Assembly (NCBI RefSeq): GCF_017308975.1
Contig: NZ_JADWPD010000042.1
Span: 1 to 64,000, forward strand
Reading direction: 5' to 3'
DNA from: Amycolatopsis sp. MtRt-6
GTDB taxonomy: Bacteria; Actinomycetota; Actinomycetes; Mycobacteriales; Pseudonocardiaceae
Length of the DNA: 64,000 nt
Shown: one piece after another, positions 25,254 through 33,920 of the stretch
Numbering within the stretch: the first letter of the stretch is position 1
Layout of the letters: every line of letters starts with the position of its first letter
The notes under the pieces: generated by a model
The model's database searches: none
The model's input: the letters and a program-made list of their open reading frames with translations, nothing else
What the model was told of the DNA's origin: nothing
Made by a program: the position numbers and the translations under genes

Positions 25254-26416
25254 GCACGGACACGGACCGGCTGCGGCGCTGGCGGCTGGTGCTGGGCGGG
25301 GACGGCGCCGGGCCGGGGTCCGGCCTGGACGGTCAGCTGTCCGATGAGGACAGTGGGGTGGACGCGGTGCTGGCCGCGCTCTACGACAAGCCCGACGAGG
25401 AGGCCACGGGCGGGCCGCGCAGCGCGGGCCTGGGTGCGTCGGCGCCGCGGGTCGCGCGCTGGCTGGGCGACATCCGGCGGTATTTCCCGAGCACTGTCGT
25501 GCAGGTCATGCAGCGCGACGCGGTCGACCGGCTCGGGCTGACCCGGATGCTGCTGGAGAAGGAGCTGCTGTCGGCGGTCGAGCCGGACGTCCACCTGGTC
25601 GGCACCCTGCTGTCGCTCAACGGCGTGCTGCCCGAGGAGACCAAGGAGACCGCGCGCGAGGTGGTCCGCAAGGTCGTCACCGAGCTGGAGGAGCGGCTCG
25701 CCGAACGCACCCGCGCGGCGATCCGGGGCGCGCTGGACAAGGCGTCGCGCACGCACCGGCCGCGTCCCGGCGACGTCGACTGGGCGCGCACGATCCACGC
25801 GAACCTCAAGCACTACTCCCCCGACCTGCGCACGATCGTCCCGGAGAAGCTGATCGGCTTCGGCCGGCGGCAGCAGGCGGTGCAGCGGGACGTGATCCTG
25901 GCCGTCGACCAGTCGGGGTCGATGGCGGAGTCGGTGGTGTACTCGGGGCTGTTCGGCGCGGTGCTGGCGTCGATGCGGGCGCTGAAGACGTCGTTCGTCG
26001 CGTTCGACACGGAGGTCGCGGACCTCACCGAGCACCTCGCCGACCCGGTCGACGTCCTGTTCGGCACCCAGCTGGGCGGCGGCACGGACATCAACCGGGC
26101 GATCGCGTACTGCCAGGGCCTGGTCGAGCGCCCGGAGCGGACGCTGCTGGTTCTGATCAGCGACCTGTACGAGGGCGGCGACTCCGACGAGCTGCTGCAC
26201 CGCATCGCCGAGCTGGCCGGCGCGGGGGTCCAGGTGGTGACGCTGCTGGCGCTGTCGGACTCGGGCGCCCCGTCGTACGACCACGAGAACGCGGCGGCCC
26301 TGGCCGAGCTGGGCATCCCGGCCTTCGCGTGCACACCGGACCAGTTCCCCGAGCTGATGGCCGCGGCCATTCGCGGCGACGACCTGCAGGGGTGGGTGGC
26401 CCGGGAGAGCAGCTGA
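25250..26416 (+). CDS. VWA domain protein, MoxR partner
   Basis: 388 residues, ATG overlapping the DUF5682 stop (ATGA). A basic helical N-terminus to about 215 precedes a von Willebrand A domain with an intact MIDAS: DQSGSM, a Thr in GGGTDINRA and Asp in LISDLYEGG. VWA partners of MoxR bind a divalent cation and recruit the ATPase. This is the last gene; a 73-base gap leads to the ribosomal L36 gene. Confidence 0.92.
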   Translation: MSTDTDRLRRWRLVLGGDGAGPGSGLDGQLSDEDSGVDAVLAALYDKPDEEATGGPRSAGLGASAPRVARWLGDIRRYFPSTVVQVMQRDAVDRLGLTRMLLEKELLSAVEPDVHLVGTLLSLNGVLPEETKETAREVVRKVVTELEERLAERTRAAIRGALDKASRTHRPRPGDVDWARTIHANLKHYSPDLRTIVPEKLIGFGRRQQAVQRDVILAVDQSGSMAESVVYSGLFGAVLASMRALKTSFVAFDTEVADLTEHLADPVDVLFGTQLGGGTDINRAIAYCQGLVERPERTLLVLISDLYEGGDSDELLHRIAELAGAGVQVVTLLALSDSGAPSYDHENAAALAELGIPAFACTPDQFPELMAAAIRGDDLQGWVARESS

Positions 26417-26489
26417 GTTGCGGAATGAAACCGACCCCGCGGCGGTTGACCGGAACGTGGGACAGCTCCCACGGGAAGGACGGCTCACG

Positions 26490-26612
26490 ATGAAGGTCCG
26501 CAGCTCGATCCGTTCGCTCGCCCGCCGGCCGGGCGCCCAGGTCATCCGCCGGGGCACGAAGGTGCTGGTGATCAACAAGGACAACCCGCGCTCGAAGGCC
26601 CGCCAAGGCTGA
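26490..26612 (+). CDS. rpmJ: 50S ribosomal protein bL36, cysteine-free paralogue
   Basis: 40 residues, MKVRSSIRSLARRPGAQVIR then RGTKVLVINKDNPRSKARQG. AAGGA lies 12 bases before the ATG at 26490. It lacks the four zinc-binding Cys/His of the usual bL36, so it is the C-minus type. Such copies replace the zinc form in the ribosome when zinc is scarce and are often Zur-controlled. No clear Zur box was found upstream. A perfect hairpin terminator follows. Confidence 0.95.
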   Translation: MKVRSSIRSLARRPGAQVIRRGTKVLVINKDNPRSKARQG

Positions 26613-26628
26613 CCCGAGCAGCCGCACC

Positions 26629-26656
26629 GGCCCCGGAACCCCACGGTTCCGGGGCC
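26629..26656 (+). terminator. Hairpin terminator after rpmJ
   Basis: GGCCCCGGAACC, loop CCAC, GGTTCCGGGGCC: a perfect 12-bp stem 17 bases after the stop. It lies between convergent genes and could serve both. Confidence 0.85.
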
Positions 26657-26670
26657 CGCTCGTGCCCCGA

Positions 26671-26686
26671 GGGGCATCACCCGTGA
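26671..26686. repeat. Dispersed repeat B, single unit
   Basis: GGGGCATCACCCGTGA, with TGCCCC just upstream forming a short dyad with GGGGCA. The 14-base core GGCATCACCCGTGA is identical, in reverse, to 47937-47950. Confidence 0.7.
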
Positions 26687-26708
26687 CCGGGCGGGCAGCG
26701 GCACACGT

Positions 26709-27143
26709 TCAGCAGCGGTACTCGAGGCGCAGCTTGCCGATCAGGCCGTACCACGAGGCCGGGAAGTGGCCCGTCGCCAGGAAGCGGTACTGGCGGCTGC
26801 TGTCCGGCATGTTCTGGGCGAACTTGTTCGGGTCCGGCGTGTTCGGGAAGCTGTTGCCCACCAGGCCGATCTCGGCGCCGTTGCGGTCCAGCACGTGCGC
26901 CCACATCAGCCAGGCGTCGTTGTCGTCGCTGCTGGTGACCGTGCCGTCGAACGAGGCCGTCCCGTCCGGGTTCAGGACCCACGTCGCGCCGTGGAACAGC
27001 GTGCAGTCGCCCGCATGCAGGTCGTTGGCTGTCCGGAACGTGATACCGGTGGTCGTGGCCGAAGCCGGTGCGGCGACGGCGACGCCGCCACTCAGCACGG
27101 CCAGCGCCACCGCCGCCGATTTCACCCAGTTGACAAGTCGCAT
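26709..27143 (-). CDS. Secreted small protein, DUF6294-like
   Basis: 144 residues; GGAGGAAACACTG precedes the ATG at 27143, which opens a signal peptide ending at APASA (residue about 29). The mature part has HAGDCTLFHGATWVLNPDGT and ASFDGTVTSSDDNDAWLMW, a beta-rich pattern with a Cys near the middle and one at the C-terminus. It looks like the DUF6294 family of actinomycete secreted proteins; that name is from memory of the pattern, not a search. Function unknown. It stands alone on the minus strand. Confidence 0.8.
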   Translation of the reverse strand: MRLVNWVKSAAVALAVLSGGVAVAAPASATTTGITFRTANDLHAGDCTLFHGATWVLNPDGTASFDGTVTSSDDNDAWLMWAHVLDRNGAEIGLVGNSFPNTPDPNKFAQNMPDSSRQYRFLATGHFPASWYGLIGKLRLEYRC

Positions 27144-27273
27144 CAGTGTTTCCTCCCTGATCACGTGATGGTGTGTGCTCATCACCGTGACACGGCGGAA
27201 AATCGATCACCAGGAGCCGGCGGACACGGAACACCACCCGGAAAGACCGTCTTTCCGCTGCCCGAAAAGGACC

Positions 27274-28716
27274 TCAGCGGGCGAAGCGCAGGACTCCGTC
27301 GTCGAGCCGGGCGAACCGCATGTCGGCCAGGTCGAGCAGGTAGTTCTGCCGCATCATCCAGGGCCGCCGGACGCCCTGCTTCGGCAGGCCGTCCGCGGCC
27401 CGCTTGATGTACCCCGACTGCAGGTCCACGATCGGCCGCGGCCGTCCCGCGCCCGCCGCCGACGCCGCGTCCGGCACGCAGAACGCGAACCCGTGCCGGT
27501 CCAGGTACGCCAGCAGGCGGCACACGTACTGCGACGCCAGGTCCGCCCGCAGCGTCCACGAGCTGTTCGTGTACCCCACGCACCACGCCAGGTTCGGCAC
27601 CCCGCCGAACATCGTCCCCTTGTACGCCCGATGCTCGCCCGGCTCGATCGCGCGGCCGTCGACCGTCAGCGTGATCCCGCCGAACGCCACCAGCCGGAGC
27701 CCCGTCGCCGTCACGATGACGTCCGCCGGCAGCGAGCGGCCCGACTCCAGCGCCACGCCGGACGACGTGAACCGCGCGATCCGATCCGTCACGACGTCCG
27801 CTCGGCCCGAACGCAACGCCCGGAACAGGTCCGCGTCCGGCACCAGGCACAGCCGCTGGTCCCACGGGTCGTACGACGGCGCGAAGTGCGGGTCGACCGG
27901 GATCGACGCCGGCAGCTGCGCCGCCACGCGTTTGCGCAGCACCTGCGCCGCCCGGCCGGGCAGCCGCCGCATCAGCTGGAAGTACAGCGTGCCCATGACC
28001 ACGTTCTTGCCGCGGACCACCCGGTGCGCGAGCTTCTCCGGCAGCAGGGCCCGGAGCCGGTCGGCCAGCGCGTCCCGGCCCGGCCGCGCCACGACGTACG
28101 ACGGCGACCGCTGCAGCATCGTCACGTGCGAAGCGCGCGAGGCGAGCGCCGGGACCAGCGTCACGGCCGTCGCGCCGCTGCCGATCACCACGATCCGCTT
28201 GTCCGTGTAGTCCAGCGCGTCCGGCCAGTGCTGCGGGTGCACGACCTCGCCGTCGAACTCAGCCCGGCCGGGGAAGTCGACGACGTGCCCCGAGTCGTAC
28301 GAGTAGTAACCACTGCACAGGTACAGGAACCGGCAGGTGAACGTGGCGCCGTGCGCGGTCGAGACCGTCCACCGCGCGTCCGGCGACGACCACGACGCCG
28401 CCACGACCCGGTGGCCGAAGCGGATGTGCGCGGTGACACCGAACGCGGAGGCCGTCGACCGGATGTAGCTCAGGATCGACGGGCCGTCGGCGATCGCCTT
28501 CGGGTCCTTCCATGGCCGAAACGGGTAACCGAGAGTGAACATGTCCGAATCGGACCGGATGCCCGGATACCGGAAGAGGTCCCAGGTGCCGCCGATCGTG
28601 TCCCGCGCTTCCAGCACGGCGTACGTCTTGCCCGGCAGCCGCTCCTGCAGCCGGCAGGCCGCGCCGACGCCGGACAGGCCGGCGCCCACGATCAGGACGT
28701 CCACGTGCTCGGTCAT
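27274..28716 (-). CDS. ethA: EthA-like flavin-dependent Baeyer-Villiger monooxygenase
   Basis: 480 residues. FAD site VDVLIVGAGLSGVGAACRLQ, the BVMO-type segment GGTWDLFRYPGIRSDSDMFT, NADPH site IVVIGSGATAVTL and ATGL near 340 follow class B flavoprotein monooxygenases. Long stretches match the pattern of mycobacterial EthA, including DPWDQRLCLVPDADLFRALR and VGYTNSSWTLRADLASQYVC. EthA oxidises ketones to esters and activates thioamide prodrugs. No EthR-like TetR gene lies beside it. The ATG at 28716 matches the family N-terminus. Substrate unknown. Confidence 0.9.
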   Translation of the reverse strand: MTEHVDVLIVGAGLSGVGAACRLQERLPGKTYAVLEARDTIGGTWDLFRYPGIRSDSDMFTLGYPFRPWKDPKAIADGPSILSYIRSTASAFGVTAHIRFGHRVVAASWSSPDARWTVSTAHGATFTCRFLYLCSGYYSYDSGHVVDFPGRAEFDGEVVHPQHWPDALDYTDKRIVVIGSGATAVTLVPALASRASHVTMLQRSPSYVVARPGRDALADRLRALLPEKLAHRVVRGKNVVMGTLYFQLMRRLPGRAAQVLRKRVAAQLPASIPVDPHFAPSYDPWDQRLCLVPDADLFRALRSGRADVVTDRIARFTSSGVALESGRSLPADVIVTATGLRLVAFGGITLTVDGRAIEPGEHRAYKGTMFGGVPNLAWCVGYTNSSWTLRADLASQYVCRLLAYLDRHGFAFCVPDAASAAGAGRPRPIVDLQSGYIKRAADGLPKQGVRRPWMMRQNYLLDLADMRFARLDDGVLRFAR

Positions 28717-28781
28717 GACGGCAGCCTACGAGGTGGGGACCCCGCCGGACCGGGTCGGGGCACCGGCCCGGCGAGGAGGCC

Positions 28782-31148
28782 TTACACCAGGATCACCTTC
28801 GTCGCGCCGAAGGTGCCCGCCATCGGCACCACGACGGCCCGGTCACGCACCGTGACCGTGACGCTGTCCTGCAGCTGCGTCGGATCCGACACGGCGAGCT
28901 GGGTCCGGCCCCCGCACCGCCCGAGCGCGACCGACGCCGGGCCCGACACGCTCAGCTCACCGACGGAGCCCGCCGCGAAGAAGTTCGCGAGCACCGTGCC
29001 GCCGGCCACCCGGACCGCCTGCGCCACCGGGGTGTTCGCCAGCACGCGCCACGCCCGGGACGCCGTGAGCGTGTCGATCACCGACGCGCCCGGAAGCACC
29101 GCGTACGCGTACTTCGCGTCCGTCGGCTTGACGCCGTGTTCCAGGACGAGCTTCTGGTACCGGCGCGTGTTCGGCGTCGTGGTGCCCTTGGTGTTGGCGC
29201 CCGTGTCGATGTCGCGCCACGCGCCCGTCCGGTCTTCGCGCACCGCCGTCACCGAGGCGTCGTCGAGGAACACGTACCCGCCGACGTTCTCCAGGTGCGC
29301 CCAGCGCGGCCGCCGCAGCGCGGAGGCTTTCCCGAGGTCGGTGGTCACACGCCGGCCGTCGGCCAGCAGCGCGCCGCGGCCACCTTCGCCGAGGTTGCGG
29401 TTCTCGATCGTCGTGCGCACCGCGTACCCCGATGTACTGGTGATCCCGGCGCCGAGGCAGACGATCCCGTCCGGGGTGAAGAACCACGACTTCTTCGCGA
29501 CCAGCGACCCGTCCCAGCTCGTGAAGCCGAACGCGTGGGCGCCGTGCCGCGTGTCCCAGCGGACGCCACCGGTGTGCGGGTTCGGGCCGACCGGCACCCC
29601 ACCGAACTTCGGGTCGACCGGGCCGTCGTGCTCGGTCGTGCCCGGCAGCAGCAGCGGGTCGACCGTCGGCCAGTAGGCGTCGGTGTAGTGGCCCTTGGCG
29701 TTCGGCAGGAACGTGTAGAGCACGCCGTCGCCGACGTGGTAGCCCTTCAGGTTCTGGCCGTTGATGGCCTCGTAGCGCGAGATCCGCGTCGAGCTGACGC
29801 CGAGGGAAGCCGACCAGCCGTCGGTGACGTGGACCAGCCGGTCCTGCTGGCCGAAGATCCGGTGCGTCGCCTCGACCCGCGCCGGCCGTGCCCCCGAGGC
29901 CAGCATGTCCTGCGCGAACTCGATGCCCGGCGTCGCCACCAGGTCCGGGCCGGGCGCGAACCGCTCCGGGTCCGGGATCTTCAGGAACGGCGCGTACTCG
30001 CCTTCCTTGATCCACTTCGCGGCGAGGGCGTTCAGTTCGGTCTTCGTCCTGCCCGACGCCGTCCGGGCCAGCACCAGCGTCGCGACGGTGAGCTGGTGGC
30101 CGATGTCGTGGCCGGTCTCCCCCTGCCGCGAGAGCATCCGCCCGCGCACCGGTTCCATCAGCGCGCCCGCGTGGACGAAGGGGGCGAAGCTGTCCGCGAC
30201 CAGGGCGTAGATCTTGTCCTTCAACGGCTGCGGGAGCGCGTGTTCGGTGCCCTGCGTGACGTGGATGGCGCCGGCGAGCGCGCTCAGCAGCACGATGCCG
30301 TAGTGGCCGGGGTACGGGATGGTGTCGTGCTGGATGAACGAGCCGTCGACGTGGAAGCCGTCGCCGGCCGCGCGGTCCAGTTTCGCGACGACGCTCGCCG
30401 CGCCCCCGCCGGCGACGTCGGTGAGCGCGTCGACGCCGGCCTTGATCCACGCCGTGTCGCCGAGCATCGCGCCCGAGACGATCGAGATGAGCGCCTTGTC
30501 CGCGCGGTTGGCGCCGGTTTCGATCACCGACGGGTTGTTCGCGCGCAGGTTCGGGTTGCCGACGAACCGCTTGACCGGCTTGAGGTAACGCGCGAGCTGA
30601 TCGGCGGTCAGCTCGTCGGCGACGACCACCAGCGTGTGCAGCAGGTAGTACGGGATGCCGATTTCGTAGGTGTACCAGTTGCCGATTTCACCGACGTTTT
30701 CGTTGTACTGGCTGGTGTAGAGGAGTTCCAGCGCGGCCTTGACGCGGTCGAGGACGTTCGCGTCACCGGACAGCGCACTGCCCGGCGTACCCCAGTCGAC
30801 GGCGATCGCGCGCAGCCGCGCGTACATCGACGTCGTGTAGTCGCTGCCCGGGCCGAGCGGCAGGTCGGTCCACAGTGGAACCCCACCACCGGCCACGGAA
30901 AGGCTCGCGTTGTAGGTTTTGGCGACGCGGCCGAGGTGGGCCAGCGCTTCGGCGCGTTCCGGCGACGGCCGGTTGATGCCGGTCTGCAGCTGCCGGTAGG
31001 CGGCGACGATCGGCGCGGTCGCGGCGGGCACCGCGCTCGCCGCTTTCGCTCTGTTCGGGGGCGCGGCGAGGGCCGGGCGGGTCAGGAGCACGGTGGAAGC
31101 GGCCGCCAGGGCACCACCGCGCAGGGCATTTCTCCGGTTCACGGGCAT
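28782..31148 (-). CDS. Exported polysaccharide lyase family 8 (hyaluronate/chondroitin/xanthan lyase-like)
   Basis: 788 residues; TGGGAGG eight bases before the ATG at 31148. The N-terminus carries a Tat-type signal (NRRNALRGGALAAAS). An alpha/alpha toroid follows with GEIGNWYTYEIGIPYYL, the catalytic Asn in NNPSVIETGANRADK, the catalytic His in HVDGSFIQHD and the Tyr in PYPGHYGIV; then beta-sandwich domains to the C-terminus. PL8 enzymes cleave uronic-acid polymers by beta-elimination outside the cell. It is upstream of, and on the same strand as, a uronate-oxidation operon, which fits release of uronic acids for uptake. The exact polymer cannot be assigned. Confidence 0.9.
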   Translation of the reverse strand: MPVNRRNALRGGALAAASTVLLTRPALAAPPNRAKAASAVPAATAPIVAAYRQLQTGINRPSPERAEALAHLGRVAKTYNASLSVAGGGVPLWTDLPLGPGSDYTTSMYARLRAIAVDWGTPGSALSGDANVLDRVKAALELLYTSQYNENVGEIGNWYTYEIGIPYYLLHTLVVVADELTADQLARYLKPVKRFVGNPNLRANNPSVIETGANRADKALISIVSGAMLGDTAWIKAGVDALTDVAGGGAASVVAKLDRAAGDGFHVDGSFIQHDTIPYPGHYGIVLLSALAGAIHVTQGTEHALPQPLKDKIYALVADSFAPFVHAGALMEPVRGRMLSRQGETGHDIGHQLTVATLVLARTASGRTKTELNALAAKWIKEGEYAPFLKIPDPERFAPGPDLVATPGIEFAQDMLASGARPARVEATHRIFGQQDRLVHVTDGWSASLGVSSTRISRYEAINGQNLKGYHVGDGVLYTFLPNAKGHYTDAYWPTVDPLLLPGTTEHDGPVDPKFGGVPVGPNPHTGGVRWDTRHGAHAFGFTSWDGSLVAKKSWFFTPDGIVCLGAGITSTSGYAVRTTIENRNLGEGGRGALLADGRRVTTDLGKASALRRPRWAHLENVGGYVFLDDASVTAVREDRTGAWRDIDTGANTKGTTTPNTRRYQKLVLEHGVKPTDAKYAYAVLPGASVIDTLTASRAWRVLANTPVAQAVRVAGGTVLANFFAAGSVGELSVSGPASVALGRCGGRTQLAVSDPTQLQDSVTVTVRDRAVVVPMAGTFGATKVILV

Positions 31149-31277
31149 GACAATGCCTCCCAGGATCAAGACATCCTTGGCTTGCGGGGGGAACGGGATT
31201 CAGTTGTGCGGCGGCGGATTTTGTTCTGTGCGGGCGCTCGGCCCCGGAAACTGTCGGTGCCGAGCGATAGAGTGGAA

Positions 31278-31314
31278 CCGGGGGGCGCCCCCGCGGGCCG
31301 GAGGCGCCCCCCGG
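31278..31314 (-). terminator. Hairpin terminator at the end of the uronate operon
   Basis: CCGGGGGGCGCC and GGCGCCCCCCGG, perfect 12-bp arms with a 13-base loop, ending one base from the dehydrogenase stop codon on the minus strand. Confidence 0.75.
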
Positions 31315-31315
31315 G

Positions 31316-32770
31316 TCAGCGGGAGCCGTCGGTGCGGCGGGGCAGCTGCCAGGGGTTGGCCTCCTGCAGGGGTTCGGGCAGCAGAGCGTCGGGGAAGCCC
31401 TGCCAGGCGATCGGGCGCAGGAAGCGCTCGATCGCCGCGGTGCCGACCGACGTCGTCGTCGGTGCGGTTGTGGCCGGGTACGGGCCGCCGTGCTGCTGGG
31501 CCCAGCTCACCGTCACCCCGGTGGGCCAGTCGTTCCACAGCAGCCGGCCGGCGATGCGGGCCAGCGACGGCAGCACCGGGCGCAGCCAGTCCACATCGGA
31601 CTCCTCGCCGTGAATCGTGGCGGTGAGCCCCGGTTCGATCACCTCCAGCAGGCGCAGCAGCTCCGCCTGGTCGGCGTAGGTGACGATCAGCGACGCCGGC
31701 CCGAAACACTCCTCGTGCACCGTGGCGCCGCCCTCGAGGAACTGCTTGCCGGTCGTCGCCAGCAGCGTCGGCGTGAACGCGGGCGACGAAGAATCCGACG
31801 AAGCCACGACCTCCACGCCCGGGACCTTCCGCAGCTTCGCCAACTGCGACGAATACCCGCCGGCGATCCGGTCGTTCAGCATCGGCTGGGCGGCCGCCCC
31901 GGAGAGCGCCGCGCGCAACGCCTCGGTCAGGCCGTGGTCCTCCGGCAGGAACAGCAGGCCCGGCTTGGTGCAGAACTGGCCGGCGCCGAGGGTGAACGAC
32001 CCGGCGTAGCCCTTGGCCACGGCTTCCCCGCGCGCGGCGATCGCGGCCTCGGTCACCACCACCGGGTTGACGCTGCCCAGCTCCCCGTAGAACGGGATCG
32101 GCCGCGGCCGCGCCGCGGCGATGTCGAACAGTGCCCGCCCGCCGGGGATCGAGCCGGTGAACGACGCTGCCGCGATGCGCGGGTCTTTCAGCGCTGTGAC
32201 GCCTTCGTCCTGGCCGAAGATCACGTTGAACAGGGCGGCCGGCGCGCCCGCCTTGATCAGCGCCTCCCGCACGATCGAACCGGTCTGCGCGGACAGCTCC
32301 GGGTGCCCCGGGTGCGCCTTGAGGACCACCGGGCAGCCCGCGGCCAGCGCGGACGCCGTGTCCCCGCCCGCGACGCTGAACGCGAACGGGAAGTTGCTCG
32401 CCGCGAACACCAGCACCGGCCCGATCGCGGTCTTGACGCGGCGGATGTCCGGCCGCGGGCCCATCGGCCAGTCCGGGTCGGCGTGGTCGACGGTGGCGCC
32501 GAGGTACTCGCCGTCGGCGAGGACCTCGGCGAACAGGCGCAGCTGGAACGTCGTGCGCTTCAGCTCGCCCGCCAGCCGCGGCGACTCGGGCAGGTGCGTC
32601 TCGGCGTGCGCCAGCGGGACCAGCTCGCCCGCGGCGGCGTCGAGGGCGTCGGCGACGGCGGTCAGCCAACCGGCCCGTTCGGCCGGGGTCGCCTCGGCGG
32701 CGGGACGGGCCGCGTCGGCGGCTCCCGCCAGGATCTTCTCGAGCGTGGCGGCGTCGGTGGCCTGGCTCAT
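31316..32770 (-). CDS. 2,5-dioxovalerate (alpha-ketoglutarate semialdehyde) dehydrogenase
   Basis: 484-residue aldehyde dehydrogenase. FAASNFPFAFSVAGGDTASA, AHPGHPELS and SFTGSIPGGRALFDIAAARP form the cofactor fold; the Glu in FYGELGSVNPVV and the catalytic Cys in GAGQFCTKPGL are present. This is the KGSADH subgroup that oxidises 2,5-dioxopentanoate to 2-oxoglutarate. It is the last step of the glucarate pathway, whose other enzymes lie just upstream on the same strand. It is the terminal gene before a strong hairpin. Confidence 0.92.
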   Translation of the reverse strand: MSQATDAATLEKILAGAADAARPAAEATPAERAGWLTAVADALDAAAGELVPLAHAETHLPESPRLAGELKRTTFQLRLFAEVLADGEYLGATVDHADPDWPMGPRPDIRRVKTAIGPVLVFAASNFPFAFSVAGGDTASALAAGCPVVLKAHPGHPELSAQTGSIVREALIKAGAPAALFNVIFGQDEGVTALKDPRIAAASFTGSIPGGRALFDIAAARPRPIPFYGELGSVNPVVVTEAAIAARGEAVAKGYAGSFTLGAGQFCTKPGLLFLPEDHGLTEALRAALSGAAAQPMLNDRIAGGYSSQLAKLRKVPGVEVVASSDSSSPAFTPTLLATTGKQFLEGGATVHEECFGPASLIVTYADQAELLRLLEVIEPGLTATIHGEESDVDWLRPVLPSLARIAGRLLWNDWPTGVTVSWAQQHGGPYPATTAPTTTSVGTAAIERFLRPIAWQGFPDALLPEPLQEANPWQLPRRTDGSR

Positions 32771-32785
32771 CGGTGAAGCAGCTCC

Positions 32786-33916
32786 TCAGTTCTCATGGGC
32801 GGCGGCGGTGGCCGTCTCCAGGTCGCCCCAGCGACCCGGGCCGGCCAGGCCGAGGTGGTACAGGTGCAGCTCGGCGGCACCCGCCTTGGCCAGCTCGCCG
32901 ACGTAGCCGGCGATGTCCGGCACCGGCGCGGCGGCGACCGCCGTGATGTAGCAGGCGATCGCGACCCGCTCGGGCAGGGCCTCCCGGGCCGCCGCGACGG
33001 CATCGGCACCGTTGGCGGGCACCCACCCGAACAATACGACCGCGTCGACGTCTTCGGGCGCCGACGACGTCAGCCCGGGCAGCGCGCCGGTGACCCACGG
33101 GTCGAGCGCGCCGTGCAGCACGACCCGGATGCCCGGCGGCAACGTCGCCAAAACCGCGGCCCGCAGGGCATCGGTGGCTTCCTGCCGGACCCGCAGCAGC
33201 ATCGAGGTCAGCGAGGGCGGCAAGCCGTCGGCCGTCACCCCGAGATCGCCGGTGGCGACCAGCCGCCGGACCTCCTCGGCGAGCTGGGCCCGCACGGCGT
33301 CCGCGTCGACGTCCCACGCGGCCGCGCAGGCCTCGCAGCAGCAGATCGACAGCAGCCGGGCCACCGCGGGCGCCCACACGCCGTCGGTCTTCTCGTGCTG
33401 GTGCTGGTGCACCGCGCCGAGCGGGCCGCAGGCCTCGAGGATGACCGAAGACAGCTCCAGCCCGGCGACGGAATTCGCGGCCACCGCGGCGGCGTACTCG
33501 CGCACGGCGGGCTGCGAAGGACACAACGCCCACGGATAAGCCTCGCCGAAGCAGTTGCGCACGACGACGTCCGGGTGCTCGTAGCCGAGCTGGGAGTTGT
33601 GGGTCAGCACGATCCAGGCGGCGGCCGGGATCCCGGCCTCGTTGAGCAGCCGGACGGCGTCACCCCCGGAGTCCTCGGAAGAGATCCAGTCCGGTGTGGA
33701 CGGAAGCAGCGTGCCCCACGCGTCCGGGCGCACCGGCCGGTAGAACGCCGCGTGCCGCGCGACGACGGCCGTCCGGGACGGCGACCACGGCGTCGCCGCG
33801 CGAGCGCTGTGGTACGACAGCGCCACCGCCACCTCGTCGACGCCGAGCGCCTGAACCCGCGAAACGAACCCGGATTCCAGAACGTCCCAGGGATAGGCGT
33901 ACCCCGTCACCTTCAC
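32786..33916 (-). CDS. Uncharacterised barrel-like protein in the uronate operon
   Basis: 376 residues from GTG, four bases after glucarate dehydratase and 15 bases before the aldehyde dehydrogenase, so clearly co-transcribed. No signal peptide. Visible motifs: VTGYAYPWDVLE, ALSYHSARAATP, LTHNSQLGYEHPDVVVRNCFG, EACGPLGAVHQHQHEKTDG and a Cys cluster SICCCEACAAAW near 195. The alternation of hydrophobic strands and helices, ending in WVPANG, resembles a TIM barrel, perhaps glycoside-hydrolase-like. No family was recognised. Its place suggests a cytosolic step that delivers or processes uronate, such as an unsaturated uronyl, lactone or conjugate substrate; this is inference. Confidence 0.7.
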   Translation of the reverse strand: MKVTGYAYPWDVLESGFVSRVQALGVDEVAVALSYHSARAATPWSPSRTAVVARHAAFYRPVRPDAWGTLLPSTPDWISSEDSGGDAVRLLNEAGIPAAAWIVLTHNSQLGYEHPDVVVRNCFGEAYPWALCPSQPAVREYAAAVAANSVAGLELSSVILEACGPLGAVHQHQHEKTDGVWAPAVARLLSICCCEACAAAWDVDADAVRAQLAEEVRRLVATGDLGVTADGLPPSLTSMLLRVRQEATDALRAAVLATLPPGIRVVLHGALDPWVTGALPGLTSSAPEDVDAVVLFGWVPANGADAVAAAREALPERVAIACYITAVAAAPVPDIAGYVGELAKAGAAELHLYHLGLAGPGRWGDLETATAAAHEN

Positions 33917-33920
33917 CCGC

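Noticed and set aside
26417..26489. Zur box upstream of rpmJ
   Set aside because: A short AACCG...CGGTT dyad exists but does not match the long AT-rich inverted repeat expected for actinobacterial Zur.
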